Shown: positions 8,691-16,445 of the stretch, piece after piece
Layout of the letters: every line of letters begins with the position of its first letter
Position numbering within the stretch: the stretch's first letter is position 1
Assembly (NCBI GenBank): GCA_014728175.1
Contig: WJMA01000063.1
Span: 1-34,412, forward strand
Length of the DNA stretch: 34,412 nt
Direction of reading: 5' to 3'
From: Candidatus Fermentibacterota bacterium
GTDB taxonomy: Bacteria; Fermentibacterota; Fermentibacteria; Fermentibacterales; JCC-6
Translations under genes and position numbers: made by a program
The notes under the pieces: generated by a model
Told to the model about the DNA's origin: nothing
The model's database searches: none
The model's input: the letters and a program-made list of their open reading frames with translations, nothing else

Positions 8691-9233
8691 CTACTTCTTC
8701 GCAGACAGGGCCTGGACCAGGCGATCTCTCTCTTCGAGCAGCGTATCCTCGGGAAGGACGATCCACAGATAGCGCAGGTATCTGGGCTGCAGGTTGCGCA
8801 GGGCCTCTCTGAGCATCACTCCGAACCTGTAAGGGGTCAACGATCCATGCATGGCCCCCAATACCGGCAGCCCGATGGCTGATAGCTCGCGTAACTCACA
8901 TTCCTCCAATATTTTCCGGATTACTGTACTTATCCACTCCTCGCGCCAGGAGGGGGAGTCGTTGAGGTCGTGCACCACCGCCAGGATCTGCAGAGGATGG
9001 CCCTCGCGGAAGCAAATGGTTCCCGGGGGATATGGCTCGAAATCCATGAGATCTCTCATGGCCTGGTGAGGATCGGGATTGGGCAGGGGAGGGACCTCGC
9101 GGGGAGAGCTCAGAACCAGATACGTGTCTTCCTCGCTAACCTGCGCTTCGACCGGAAAGGGCTGGGCGCTGGGAGCAGAGATCGCCAGCTGAACGGTGCC
9201 CAGCATGGCCCTGGTGGCCTCTGTATGGTTCAT
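8691..9233 (-). CDS. Macro-domain-like protein
   Basis: The protein has 180 residues. The C-terminal two thirds look like a macro domain: PPGTICFREGHPLQILAVVHDLN near 72-94, then paired helices (WISTVIRKILEECEL), then AIGLPVLGAMHGSL near 118-131, which resembles the ADP-ribose-binding segment 'SIAFPALGTG.GG'. The second glycine-rich part of that loop is altered (GAMHGS instead of GTGxGG), so ligand binding is uncertain. The first 70 residues are not recognised. It converges with the transposase-like gene, with one base between the two stops. A weak GAAGG lies upstream of its ATG. Confidence 0.6.
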   Translation of the reverse strand: MNHTEATRAMLGTVQLAISAPSAQPFPVEAQVSEEDTYLVLSSPREVPPLPNPDPHQAMRDLMDFEPYPPGTICFREGHPLQILAVVHDLNDSPSWREEWISTVIRKILEECELRELSAIGLPVLGAMHGSLTPYRFGVMLREALRNLQPRYLRYLWIVLPEDTLLEERDRLVQALSAKK

Positions 9234-9355
9234 GTGCAGACCTTCGGAACGCGTTTCATTTATCTACCGAACACAAGTATATTAGTCTGACGTTCGACCG
9301 GCGCAACACTTGTACGTACATCACCGATCCATGCTACCGTCTACCGGAGGAAGAA

Positions 9356-12352
9356 ATGCTCGACAATCCTCTCGACAGGATAGTGGAGAAGAAGGGGTCC
9401 GAGCCCGTGCCCTTCTTCTCCCTCATGTCCAAGAGAGTGAGAAACGTCCTCCTGGTAAGCAGCCACTACGACTCCTACACCCTGGAGGAGGACGGCAGTT
9501 TCACCGAGCTCCTATTCAGTGAGTACCTGGAACTGAATCTCAGATATGCTCCCCGGATCGTAAGGGTCTCGACCGCAGGGGAAGCTCTCGATCTTCTCGG
9601 CAGGGAGGATTTCGATTTGGTGATCACCATGCTCCAGGTCGGGGAGATGAGGTTGAGGGAGTTCGGGAGCAAGGTGAAAAGGACCGCTCCGGGCATTCCG
9701 CTGATTCTCCTGGCTTATAGCGCCAGGGGGTTGGAGCACCTTCGCAGCGCAGGCGAGCTGGAGTTCGTGGACAGAGCCTTCACCTGGAGGGGGGAGGCAA
9801 AGCTGTTCCTGGCCATAGTGAAGTGTACTGAGGATCGCCTTAACGTGGCGCACGACACCTGGGTGGCTGGAGTGAAGAGCATAATTCTGGTGGAAGACTC
9901 GATCCACTTCGCCTCCTCCTACCTTCCCATGCTCTACACCGAGTTGATGCGACAGAACCAGGCGCTGATGAGTGACGGTGTTAACCAGATGCAGAAATTG
10001 ATGCGGATGCGAGCCAGGCCGAAGATACTGCTGGCCGACACCTACGAGGAAGGTATTCAGCTGTTCGAGGAGTACAGTGACCACCTCCTGGGCCTGATAG
10101 TGGACTCTCGATTTCCCAGGGAAGGAAGGGAGGATCCCCACGCGGGAAGGAAACTGGCCGAAATCGTCAGGAAGAAGAGACCGGACTGCGCCATACTCGT
10201 CCAATCTTACGAGGGCGAGAACCGCGCCTGGGCGGAAGAGCTGAACGCCGCCTTTATAAACAAGGGCTCCCCCACCCTTCTCAACGAGGTCAGGGAGTTC
10301 ATGCGACAGCAAATGGGATTTGGCGATTTCGTCTTTCGTACCCCAAAGGGGACCGAGGAGGCGCGAGCCGCGGATCTCAAGGATCTGTGCAACGCCTTGG
10401 CCTCGGTATCCGACCGGTCGCTCGTCTACCACGCCAAACGCAACGACTTCTCTACATGGCTGATGGCCCGCACCGAGTTCGAGCTGGCCAAGGCCCTCAG
10501 ACCACAGAGGGTGGAGGACTTCGAGTCGGTGGACCACCTGAGATCCTACCTGTTGTCGGAGGTAAGGAGGTGGCTGAGGCGGTTCAAGGCGGGCGAGGTG
10601 GAGGAGTACTCCAAGGACTCCTTCGGCCCGGGAACCGAGTTCGTCAGGATAGGCCAGGGCTCACTGGGTGGGAAGGGAAGGGGTCTGGCTTACATGCATT
10701 CACTCATGCACCGGTACCGGATCTCCGACCGGTTCCCGGAGGTGAGGATATTCGTTCCCCCCACCGCGGTGCTGTCGACGGACGTCTTCGAAGATTTCAT
10801 GAGCGACAATCAGCTGTACGAGTTCGTATTCGAGAAGGAACGGGAAGTGGGCGACGACCCTTCGGCCAGAGACCAAAGAGTGACCGAGCGATTTTTGAGA
10901 GCCGACCTGCCCGGCTGTGCCAAGGATGCACTGCACACCTTCCTGGAGAAGGTGGATTATCCGATCGCGGTGAGATCCTCCAGTCTCCTGGAGGATTCCC
11001 CTACCGTTCCCTATGCGGGTGTTTACCACACCTATATGCTTCCAAACGATGCCTCGACGTGGCAGCGAAGAATGGTGGAGCTATGCAGGGCGATTAAGTT
11101 GGTCTACGCCTCCACCTATCTCAGCGATTCCGTGGGTTACATGGAGTCCACCCCCAACAGGCTGGAGGACGAGAGAATGGCCGTGGTGATCCAACGGCTG
11201 GTGGGCAGGCAGTACGGCGACCATTTCTACCCTCACGTATCCGGAGTAGTCCGAAGCTTCAACTTCTACCCTCTCCGGGGAACCGACGCCGAGGAAGGCG
11301 TAGCCTCGGTCGCCCTGGGGCTCGGTAGAAAGGTGGTGGAGGGGGGCAGGTGCGTCCGTTTCTCGCCCCGCCATCCCGGTAGGCTCTACCAGGCATCAAC
11401 TCCAGAGAAGCTGGTTAGGAGTTCCCAGAGAAAATTCTTCGCGTTGAAAATGGGGAGTGATGACAGGGTAGATCGATCCGGCGAGAAAGCCTACCTGGAC
11501 GAGTTGGATCTGGATGTGGCGGAGAGAGACGGCACCCTACTGCCCAGCGCCTCTGTCTACTCGCCCGAAGAGGACAGATTGTTCGAGGGTTTGCACCGCA
11601 ACGGCCCGAGAGTGGTCAGCATGGCGGGAGTTCTCCAGGGTGAATACTTTCCGCTTCCGGAGGTTCTGGATTTTCTGGTCAGGGCTGGAAAGGCTAGTTT
11701 TTCCAGCGAGGTGGAGATAGAGTTCGCGGCCAACATCGAACCCGGGACCAATGGCACTCGGGGGGAGCTGGGCTACCTTCAGATAAGGCCCATCAGTCTA
11801 CGGGACGATGCCGGCAGGGACTTGGAAGATGTAGACCGGGAGGACGCGCTGTGCATCTCGGATAACGCTCTGGGCAGCGGCTCGATAGAGAACATTCACG
11901 ATATTGTTTTCGTTGACACAGACACTTTCGACAGGGACGCCAGCCGCCGGGTGGCGCAACAGGTGGGATCCCTGAATGCAAGGCTTAGGAAAGACGAGAG
12001 GAACTGCATACTGGTGGGTCCGGGCAGGTGGGGCTCAGCCGACAGCTGGTTGGGCATTCCGGTCAAGTGGGAGCAAATATCCACCGCCAGATGCATCGTG
12101 GAAACCTCACTGGCCGGAGTGAGTATCGCTCCCTCCCAGGGTACGCATTTCTTCCAGAACGTGACTTCACTGGGTATTGGCTACTTCTCTCTGGACGGAG
12201 AGGAGAGCTATCTGGATACCGAATGGCTGCGCAACCAAAAGCCGTTGGAGTCGACCGAGTACGTGAAGCTCCTGCGAGTGGAGCAGTCGCTCTCGGTGTA
12301 CGTTGACCGCCGTCACAACCTGGGAGCAATAATAATCAAGGGACGTTCCTAA
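9356..12352 (+). CDS. PEP-synthase-like protein: receiver-like N-terminal domains fused to a PPDK_N nucleotide-binding domain
   Basis: The protein has 998 residues. Two receiver-like folds come first: one at about 29-160 (VLLVSSHYDS, then FDLVITM near 86-92), and one at about 174-320 (IILVEDS near 176-182, LIVDSRFP near 247-254). The middle contains the nucleotide-binding part of PEP synthase/PPDK: GSLGGKGRGLAYM (435-447) and AVRSSSLLEDSPTVPYAGVY (538-557), with the key Arg at 540. The phosphohistidine domain ('GGxTSHAAI') and the PEP/pyruvate TIM barrel are absent. The C-terminus has its own conserved-looking block, VGPGRWGS...GIPVKWEQI, and SQGTHFFQN. Similar 'PEP/pyruvate-binding' proteins occur in several phyla without a known role; phosphorylation of a partner is only a guess. 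The start has GGAGG 5 nt upstream. The last residues and the stop lie in a 31-bp inverted repeat. Confidence 0.82.
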   Translation: MLDNPLDRIVEKKGSEPVPFFSLMSKRVRNVLLVSSHYDSYTLEEDGSFTELLFSEYLELNLRYAPRIVRVSTAGEALDLLGREDFDLVITMLQVGEMRLREFGSKVKRTAPGIPLILLAYSARGLEHLRSAGELEFVDRAFTWRGEAKLFLAIVKCTEDRLNVAHDTWVAGVKSIILVEDSIHFASSYLPMLYTELMRQNQALMSDGVNQMQKLMRMRARPKILLADTYEEGIQLFEEYSDHLLGLIVDSRFPREGREDPHAGRKLAEIVRKKRPDCAILVQSYEGENRAWAEELNAAFINKGSPTLLNEVREFMRQQMGFGDFVFRTPKGTEEARAADLKDLCNALASVSDRSLVYHAKRNDFSTWLMARTEFELAKALRPQRVEDFESVDHLRSYLLSEVRRWLRRFKAGEVEEYSKDSFGPGTEFVRIGQGSLGGKGRGLAYMHSLMHRYRISDRFPEVRIFVPPTAVLSTDVFEDFMSDNQLYEFVFEKEREVGDDPSARDQRVTERFLRADLPGCAKDALHTFLEKVDYPIAVRSSSLLEDSPTVPYAGVYHTYMLPNDASTWQRRMVELCRAIKLVYASTYLSDSVGYMESTPNRLEDERMAVVIQRLVGRQYGDHFYPHVSGVVRSFNFYPLRGTDAEEGVASVALGLGRKVVEGGRCVRFSPRHPGRLYQASTPEKLVRSSQRKFFALKMGSDDRVDRSGEKAYLDELDLDVAERDGTLLPSASVYSPEEDRLFEGLHRNGPRVVSMAGVLQGEYFPLPEVLDFLVRAGKASFSSEVEIEFAANIEPGTNGTRGELGYLQIRPISLRDDAGRDLEDVDREDALCISDNALGSGSIENIHDIVFVDTDTFDRDASRRVAQQVGSLNARLRKDERNCILVGPGRWGSADSWLGIPVKWEQISTARCIVETSLAGVSIAPSQGTHFFQNVTSLGIGYFSLDGEESYLDTEWLRNQKPLESTEYVKLLRVEQSLSVYVDRRHNLGAIIIKGRS

Positions 12353-12449
12353 ACCTTTTTTACTTTTCGGCATTACTTGTGGTCAATTAGGCTGTCAACG
12401 CCAGGTCTTAATTCGCTGCGAAAAGTAAAAAAGGTTTAGGAACGTCCCT
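12339..12449. repeat. 111-bp element with perfect 31-bp inverted repeats between convergent genes (REP/MITE-like, possibly a bidirectional terminator)
   Basis: The arms at 12339-12369 and 12419-12449 are exact reverse complements over 31 bases, separated by 49 bases. The left arm begins AGGGACGTTCC and contains a run of six Ts (12356-12361). The stop codon and last three sense codons of the PEP-synthase-like gene fall within or across the left arm; the glutamate dehydrogenase stop is 4 bases beyond the right arm. The outer GGGACGTT matches the ends of the element at 7513-7658. As RNA from either strand it folds into a long hairpin, so it could terminate both genes. Its length and perfection exceed a usual terminator, and the shared end sequence argues for a mobile palindrome. 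Confidence 0.75.
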
Positions 12450-12453
12450 CCTT

Positions 12454-13815
12454 TTAGACGACGCCCTGGGCGATTATCGCCTCTGCTACCTTCCGGAAGC
12501 CCGCAGCATTAGCGCCCAGCACGTAGTTGCCTGGCTGGCCGTACTGCTCGGCCGCGTCGGCCGCCATGGCGTGGATGTTTACCATGATCTCGTGGAGGCG
12601 GGAGTCCACCTCTTTGCGGGTCCAGCTGCTGAACGCGGCGTTCTGGGCCATCTCCAGCCCGGAAGTCGCCACGCCACCGGCGTTAGCGGCCTTCCCCGGA
12701 CCGTAGAGGATCTTTTCCTGCAGGAAGACTTCCACTCCGGCCGGCACGGTGGGCATGTTCGCACCCTCGCTGACCACGTAGACGCCGTTGTTTACGAGGT
12801 TCTGGGCGTCCTTCTCGTTTATCTCGTTCTGGGTGGCGCTGGGGAACGCGCAGTCGGCCTTGACGTCCCACTTGGGATCGTAGTCGGTGGGCTTGTCAAA
12901 GGCGTTCCACTCGGTGTACTGGGCACTGGAGTACTTCTCCACGTACTCCTTTATTCTGCCCCTCTGTATGTTCTTGAGGTCCATTACGAAGGCCAGCTTG
13001 TCGCGGTCTATGCCTTCCTCGTCGTATATGAATCCGCTGGAGTCGGAAAGGGTTACCACCTTCCCTCCCAGATCCAGCAGCTTCTCCGTGGTAAACTGGG
13101 CTACGTTGCCGGAGCCCGAGACCAGACAGGTCTTGCCCTCCAGGGTTTCATTGCGGGTCTTCAGCATCTCCTGGGCGAAGTAAACGGAGCCATAACCTGT
13201 TGCCTCCGGTCTGACGAGGCTTCCGCCGTAGGAGAGGCCCTTTCCGGTGAGAACGCCGGCCCACTCGTTGACCAGCTTTTTGTACATACCGAACAGGTAG
13301 CCGATCTCGCGTCCACCCACACCTATATCTCCGGCGGGAATGTCGGTGTTGGGGCCGATATGCCTGAACAGCTCGGACATGAAGCTCTGACAGAACCTCA
13401 TTACCTCGTGGTCAGACTTACCCTTGGGATCGAAATCGGAGCCGCCCTTGCCGCCTCCAATTGGTAGGCCGGTCAGGGCGTTCTTGAACACCTGCTCGAA
13501 ACCCAGGAACTTGAGGATGCCCAGGTTGACGGAGGGATGGAATCTGAGGCCGCCCTTGTAAGGGCCGATGGCATTGTTGAACTCCACGCGGAAGCCGCGG
13601 TTGACCTGGATCTCCCCGTCGTCCGTGGTCCAGGGGACCCTGAACATCAAGACTCTGTCCGGTTCCACGACTCTCTCCACGATCTTGTACCTGCGATACT
13701 CGGGATGCTTATCCAGAACCGGTTCCAGGGACTCCAGGACCTCCCTGACCGCCTGATGGAACTCCGGCTGGTCGGGATCCTTGTTGACAACTTCCTGATA
13801 GATTTCCTCCAGCAT
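12454..13815 (-). CDS. gdhA: NADP-type glutamate dehydrogenase, hexameric (class I)
   Basis: Interconverts 2-oxoglutarate plus ammonium plus NADPH with glutamate; 453 aa with the start used here. Landmarks are YKGGLRFHPS (86-95) and GGGKGGSDFDPKGKS (120-134) with the catalytic lysine at 123, PAGDIGVGGREIG (160-172) with the catalytic aspartate at 163, and the Rossmann loop SGSGNVA (233-239). LSDSSG near 256-261 follows the second strand, as in NADP-dependent members. The frame is open to 13923, but family homology begins at MLEEIYQEV (13815), which is preceded by a strong GAGAGGAGG. The extra 36 codons are therefore probably leader. It diverges from nfnAB, which also handles NADPH. Confidence 0.95.
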   Translation of the reverse strand: MLEEIYQEVVNKDPDQPEFHQAVREVLESLEPVLDKHPEYRRYKIVERVVEPDRVLMFRVPWTTDDGEIQVNRGFRVEFNNAIGPYKGGLRFHPSVNLGILKFLGFEQVFKNALTGLPIGGGKGGSDFDPKGKSDHEVMRFCQSFMSELFRHIGPNTDIPAGDIGVGGREIGYLFGMYKKLVNEWAGVLTGKGLSYGGSLVRPEATGYGSVYFAQEMLKTRNETLEGKTCLVSGSGNVAQFTTEKLLDLGGKVVTLSDSSGFIYDEEGIDRDKLAFVMDLKNIQRGRIKEYVEKYSSAQYTEWNAFDKPTDYDPKWDVKADCAFPSATQNEINEKDAQNLVNNGVYVVSEGANMPTVPAGVEVFLQEKILYGPGKAANAGGVATSGLEMAQNAAFSSWTRKEVDSRLHEIMVNIHAMAADAAEQYGQPGNYVLGANAAGFRKVAEAIIAQGVV

Positions 13816-13877
13816 GGGTCCAAGGCCTCCTCTCAGTGGATTGCCTTCCTTGCGGGTATATCCTACACCGAGACAGT

Positions 13878-13907
13878 AGCCTATTCCTTCCCAAGGTCTT
13901 TCGTCAA
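13878..13907 (-). promoter_or_regulatory. Possible gdhA promoter
   Basis: On the minus strand TTGACG (13907-13902) and TAGGCT (13883-13878) are 18 bp apart. The -35 box matches consensus at five of six positions; the -10 box is poor. A start near 13871 would give a leader of about 56 nt before the ATG at 13815, which also fits the choice of the shorter gdhA start. Confidence 0.4.
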
Positions 13908-13940
13908 GCTCGGGCAATGTCATTCATTTGCGGGGCAATC

Positions 13941-13969
13941 TTGACCGAGTAACCGCGGCTCCCTATGGT
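13941..13969 (+). promoter_or_regulatory. Sigma70-type promoter for nfnAB
   Basis: TTGACC (13941-13946) and TATGGT (13964-13969) are separated by 17 bp. The predicted start near 13976 leaves a leader of about 55 nt before the nfnA ATG at 14031. The -35 box lies 34 bp from the -35 of the divergent gdhA promoter, so one bound regulator could affect both. Confidence 0.55.
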
Positions 13970-14030
13970 GCGAATCCAAAGCTCGATGAGAGCAGTGGAT
14001 CCGAATTCAATTCTCGATGGAGGTCAGCCT

Positions 14031-14885
14031 ATGCACCGGATCCTGTCGAAGGAGCGCCTGGGTCCCGAAATCAACCGATACGTCATAGAGGCACCCCAGA
14101 TATCCCGCCGACGAAAACCGGGCCAGTTCGTTATAATCCGGTTGTGCCCCGAAGGAGAGAGAATACCCCTGACCATAGCGGACGCAGACCCCGAAGAGGG
14201 AACCCTGACCCTGGTCGTCCAGGCGGTGGGCAAGACCACCTGGCAGCTGGCGGACATGGAGGAGGGCGACGAGATAATCGACGTGACCGGCCCCCTGGGC
14301 AGGCCCACTCACATCGAGCGTTACGGGACGGTACTCTGCGTGGGAGGAGGAATAGGGGTGGCACCACTCTACCCCATAACCTCCGCGCTGAAAGATGCGG
14401 GTAACGAGATCGTGTGCATCATTGGCGCCAGATCGGCGGATCTGCTAATCATGGAAAAAGAGATGGAGTCTGTGAGCGACCACATGCTGGTGACCACGGA
14501 CGACGGAAGTTACGGGATGCACGGGATGGTCACCGACGGGATAAAGAGAATCGTTGTCGAGGAGGGCAGGAAGGCGGACTTCGCCGTGGCCATCGGTCCC
14601 CCCGTGATGATGAAGTTCACCTGCCTTCTTACCGGGGAGCTGGAGATACCGACCATGGTCAGCCTGAATCCTATAATGATCGACGGAACCGGCATGTGTG
14701 GAGGTTGTAGGGTCAGCGTGGGAGGAAAAACGAAATTCGCCTGCGTGGACGGCCCGGAGTTCGACGGTCATCAGGTGGATTTCGACGAGCTGATGAAGCG
14801 ACTGTCGGCCTACCGTACACACGAGAAGGAGGCCATGGATAGGTACAGCGAGTGTAGAGCCGAGACCGGGGGGGGAGGTCGGTAG
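14031..14885 (+). CDS. nfnA: NfnA: NADH-dependent reduced ferredoxin:NADP+ oxidoreductase, small subunit
   Basis: Small subunit of the flavin-based electron-bifurcating NfnAB complex (also annotated as sulfide dehydrogenase beta or GltD-associated FNR-like subunit); 284 aa. An FNR-type FAD domain (KPGQFVIIRL near 29-38, RIPLTIADAD near 44-53) is followed by an NAD-binding domain (VGGGIGVAPLYPI near 104-116 and AIGPPVMMK near 187-195). The C-terminal [2Fe-2S] segment has C223, C226 and C238; D218 is in the place where Nfn structures use an aspartate ligand. The ATG at 14031 follows GATGGAGG by 7 nt, and homology begins there. The upstream in-frame ATG at 13965 falls in the promoter -10 box. 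nfnB starts 1 nt after its stop. Confidence 0.9.
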   Translation: MHRILSKERLGPEINRYVIEAPQISRRRKPGQFVIIRLCPEGERIPLTIADADPEEGTLTLVVQAVGKTTWQLADMEEGDEIIDVTGPLGRPTHIERYGTVLCVGGGIGVAPLYPITSALKDAGNEIVCIIGARSADLLIMEKEMESVSDHMLVTTDDGSYGMHGMVTDGIKRIVVEEGRKADFAVAIGPPVMMKFTCLLTGELEIPTMVSLNPIMIDGTGMCGGCRVSVGGKTKFACVDGPEFDGHQVDFDELMKRLSAYRTHEKEAMDRYSECRAETGGGGR

Positions 14886-14886
14886 G

Positions 14887-16359
14887 ATGGATTCGAAGGA
14901 ACGGCTGGCAATACCCCCCCATCCCATGCCCGAGCAGGATCCGGCGGAGAGGGTAGACAACGTGCGTGAGGTTCCCCTGGGATACACTGCGGAGACGGCT
15001 ATAGCCGAGGCAACGAGATGCCTGCAGTGCAAGACCCCGTTCTGCGTGGACGGCTGCCCGGTTAACATAGACATCCCCGGGTTCGTACAGGCGGTGGAGG
15101 ACGGCGATTTCAAAAAGGGAATCAGAATACTCAAGAAGGACAACCTGCTTCCCGCCATATGCGGAAGGGTGTGCCCACAGGAAACCCAGTGTCAGCTGGA
15201 ATGTACCGTGGGCAAGGCCCGGAAGGATCAAACCAAATCGGTGATGATAGGCAAGCTGGAGCGATTCCTGGCCGATTGGGAAAGGGAGCAGGGAGAGTTC
15301 GAGGTTCCCCGAATGCCTCCTTCGAGCGGCAAGAAGGTAGCGGTTATCGGAGCCGGGCCGGCCGGGCTCACCCTGGCCGGAGACTTGGTGAGAATGGGTC
15401 ACGACGTAACCGTTTTCGAGGCCTTCCACAAGGCGGGCGGAGTCCTGGTCTACGGGATACCGGAGTTCAGGCTCCCCAAGAGCATAGTGCAGACCGAAGT
15501 GGACTACCTGGAGAAGCTCGGGGTGGAGTTCCGGTACAACCATGTGGTGGGTAAGACTTTGACGATGGAGAAGCTGGTCGAGGATTACGACGCGGTCTTC
15601 GTTGGTACCGGCGCCGGCCTTCCCAAGTTCATGCGGATCCCCGGTCAGAATCTACTGGGAGTCTTCTCGGCAAACGAGTACCTGACCAGGGCCAATCTAA
15701 TGAAGGCCTATGAGTTCCCCAGATCGGACACTCCCATCTTCAGAGCGCGGAAGGTAATGACTGTTGGCGGCGGCAACGTGGCTATGGATTGCGCCAGGAC
15801 GGCCCTGAGATTGGGAGCGCAGGACTCGCTCGTAGTATACCGCCGCTCGGAGAAGGAGATGCCCGCCAGGGTGGAGGAGATAGAGCACGCTCGCGAGGAG
15901 GGCGTCCAGATGCATCTCCTCAACAACCCCGTGCGCATTCTGGGCGACGAGAATGATTGGGTGATGGGGGCAGAGATAGTCCGGATGAAACTGGGTGAGC
16001 CCGACGCCTCGGGAAGAAGACGGCCCATCCCCATAGAGGGCTCGGAGTACGTTCTGGACGTGGACGCTGTAATCGTAGCCATAGGCAACAGCCCCAACCC
16101 ACTTATTCCGGATACCTTCCCCGACCTCGAGGTTACGCGGTGGGGAGGTATCGTAACCAATGAGGTAACCGGTCAGACCTCCGTCCGGGGAATCTTCGCG
16201 GGCGGAGATATAGTGCTGGGAGCGGCAACGGTCATCCTGGCCATGAGCCATGGACGGCGAGCAGCGAAAGCGATCCATATCTACCTGAAGACCGGGAGGT
16301 GGAGTGACCTTGAGGAAGCTGTCGCGGTGGAGATAAACCAATCGCAAACCTCTAGCTAG
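14887..16359 (+). CDS. nfnB: NfnB: glutamate synthase small-subunit-like FAD/FeS oxidoreductase, large subunit of NfnAB
   Basis: Large subunit of NfnAB, with the bifurcating FAD, two [4Fe-4S] clusters and the NADP(H) site; 490 aa. The N-terminal cluster domain has CLQCKTPFCVDGCPVNIDI near 44-62 and CGRVCPQETQCQLEC near 94-108. The FAD-binding motif GAGPAGL is near 155-161, and the NADP-binding GGGNVAMD near 295-302. KLGEPDASGRRRPIP near 368-382 and the C-terminal FAGGDIVLG near 437-445 are typical of the GltD superfamily. On family knowledge the complex couples NADH and reduced ferredoxin oxidation to NADP+ reduction. The adjoining nfnA, without any gltB, argues against a glutamate synthase role. 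Confidence 0.9.
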   Translation: MDSKERLAIPPHPMPEQDPAERVDNVREVPLGYTAETAIAEATRCLQCKTPFCVDGCPVNIDIPGFVQAVEDGDFKKGIRILKKDNLLPAICGRVCPQETQCQLECTVGKARKDQTKSVMIGKLERFLADWEREQGEFEVPRMPPSSGKKVAVIGAGPAGLTLAGDLVRMGHDVTVFEAFHKAGGVLVYGIPEFRLPKSIVQTEVDYLEKLGVEFRYNHVVGKTLTMEKLVEDYDAVFVGTGAGLPKFMRIPGQNLLGVFSANEYLTRANLMKAYEFPRSDTPIFRARKVMTVGGGNVAMDCARTALRLGAQDSLVVYRRSEKEMPARVEEIEHAREEGVQMHLLNNPVRILGDENDWVMGAEIVRMKLGEPDASGRRRPIPIEGSEYVLDVDAVIVAIGNSPNPLIPDTFPDLEVTRWGGIVTNEVTGQTSVRGIFAGGDIVLGAATVILAMSHGRRAAKAIHIYLKTGRWSDLEEAVAVEINQSQTSS

Positions 16360-16360
16360 A

Positions 16361-16389
16361 TTGACTTGGAGGCCGGCCGGGCGTAACGT
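16361..16389 (+). promoter_or_regulatory. Possible promoter for the receiver/RAM regulator gene
   Basis: TTGACT (16361-16366) is 17 bp from TAACGT (16384-16389). The -35 box is good and the -10 box weak. It starts 2 nt after the nfnB stop and would give a leader of about 50 nt. Confidence 0.35.
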
Positions 16390-16445
16390 TGCTGCCGTCG
16401 GTCGGACGGTTGATACCGGTGGAAAAGGTCAGAAGGAGGAGCTCA

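Noticed and set aside
9234-9355. Promoter TTCATT-17-TATATT in the divergent gap before the PEP-synthase-like gene
   Set aside because: The -10 is good, but the -35 matches at only half its positions; the evidence is too weak to list. The 122-bp gap otherwise shows only a GTACGTAC palindrome near 9313.
13997-14008. Adjacent GGATCC and GAATTC sites, like a cloning linker
   Set aside because: They sit in the middle of the nfnA leader with natural promoter and ribosome-binding sequences on both sides. No vector sequence follows, so they are treated as chance.
14887-16359. Glutamate synthase small subunit GltD
   Set aside because: The fold is the same, but no gltB is present and the gene is joined to nfnA by a 1-nt gap, which is the NfnAB arrangement.
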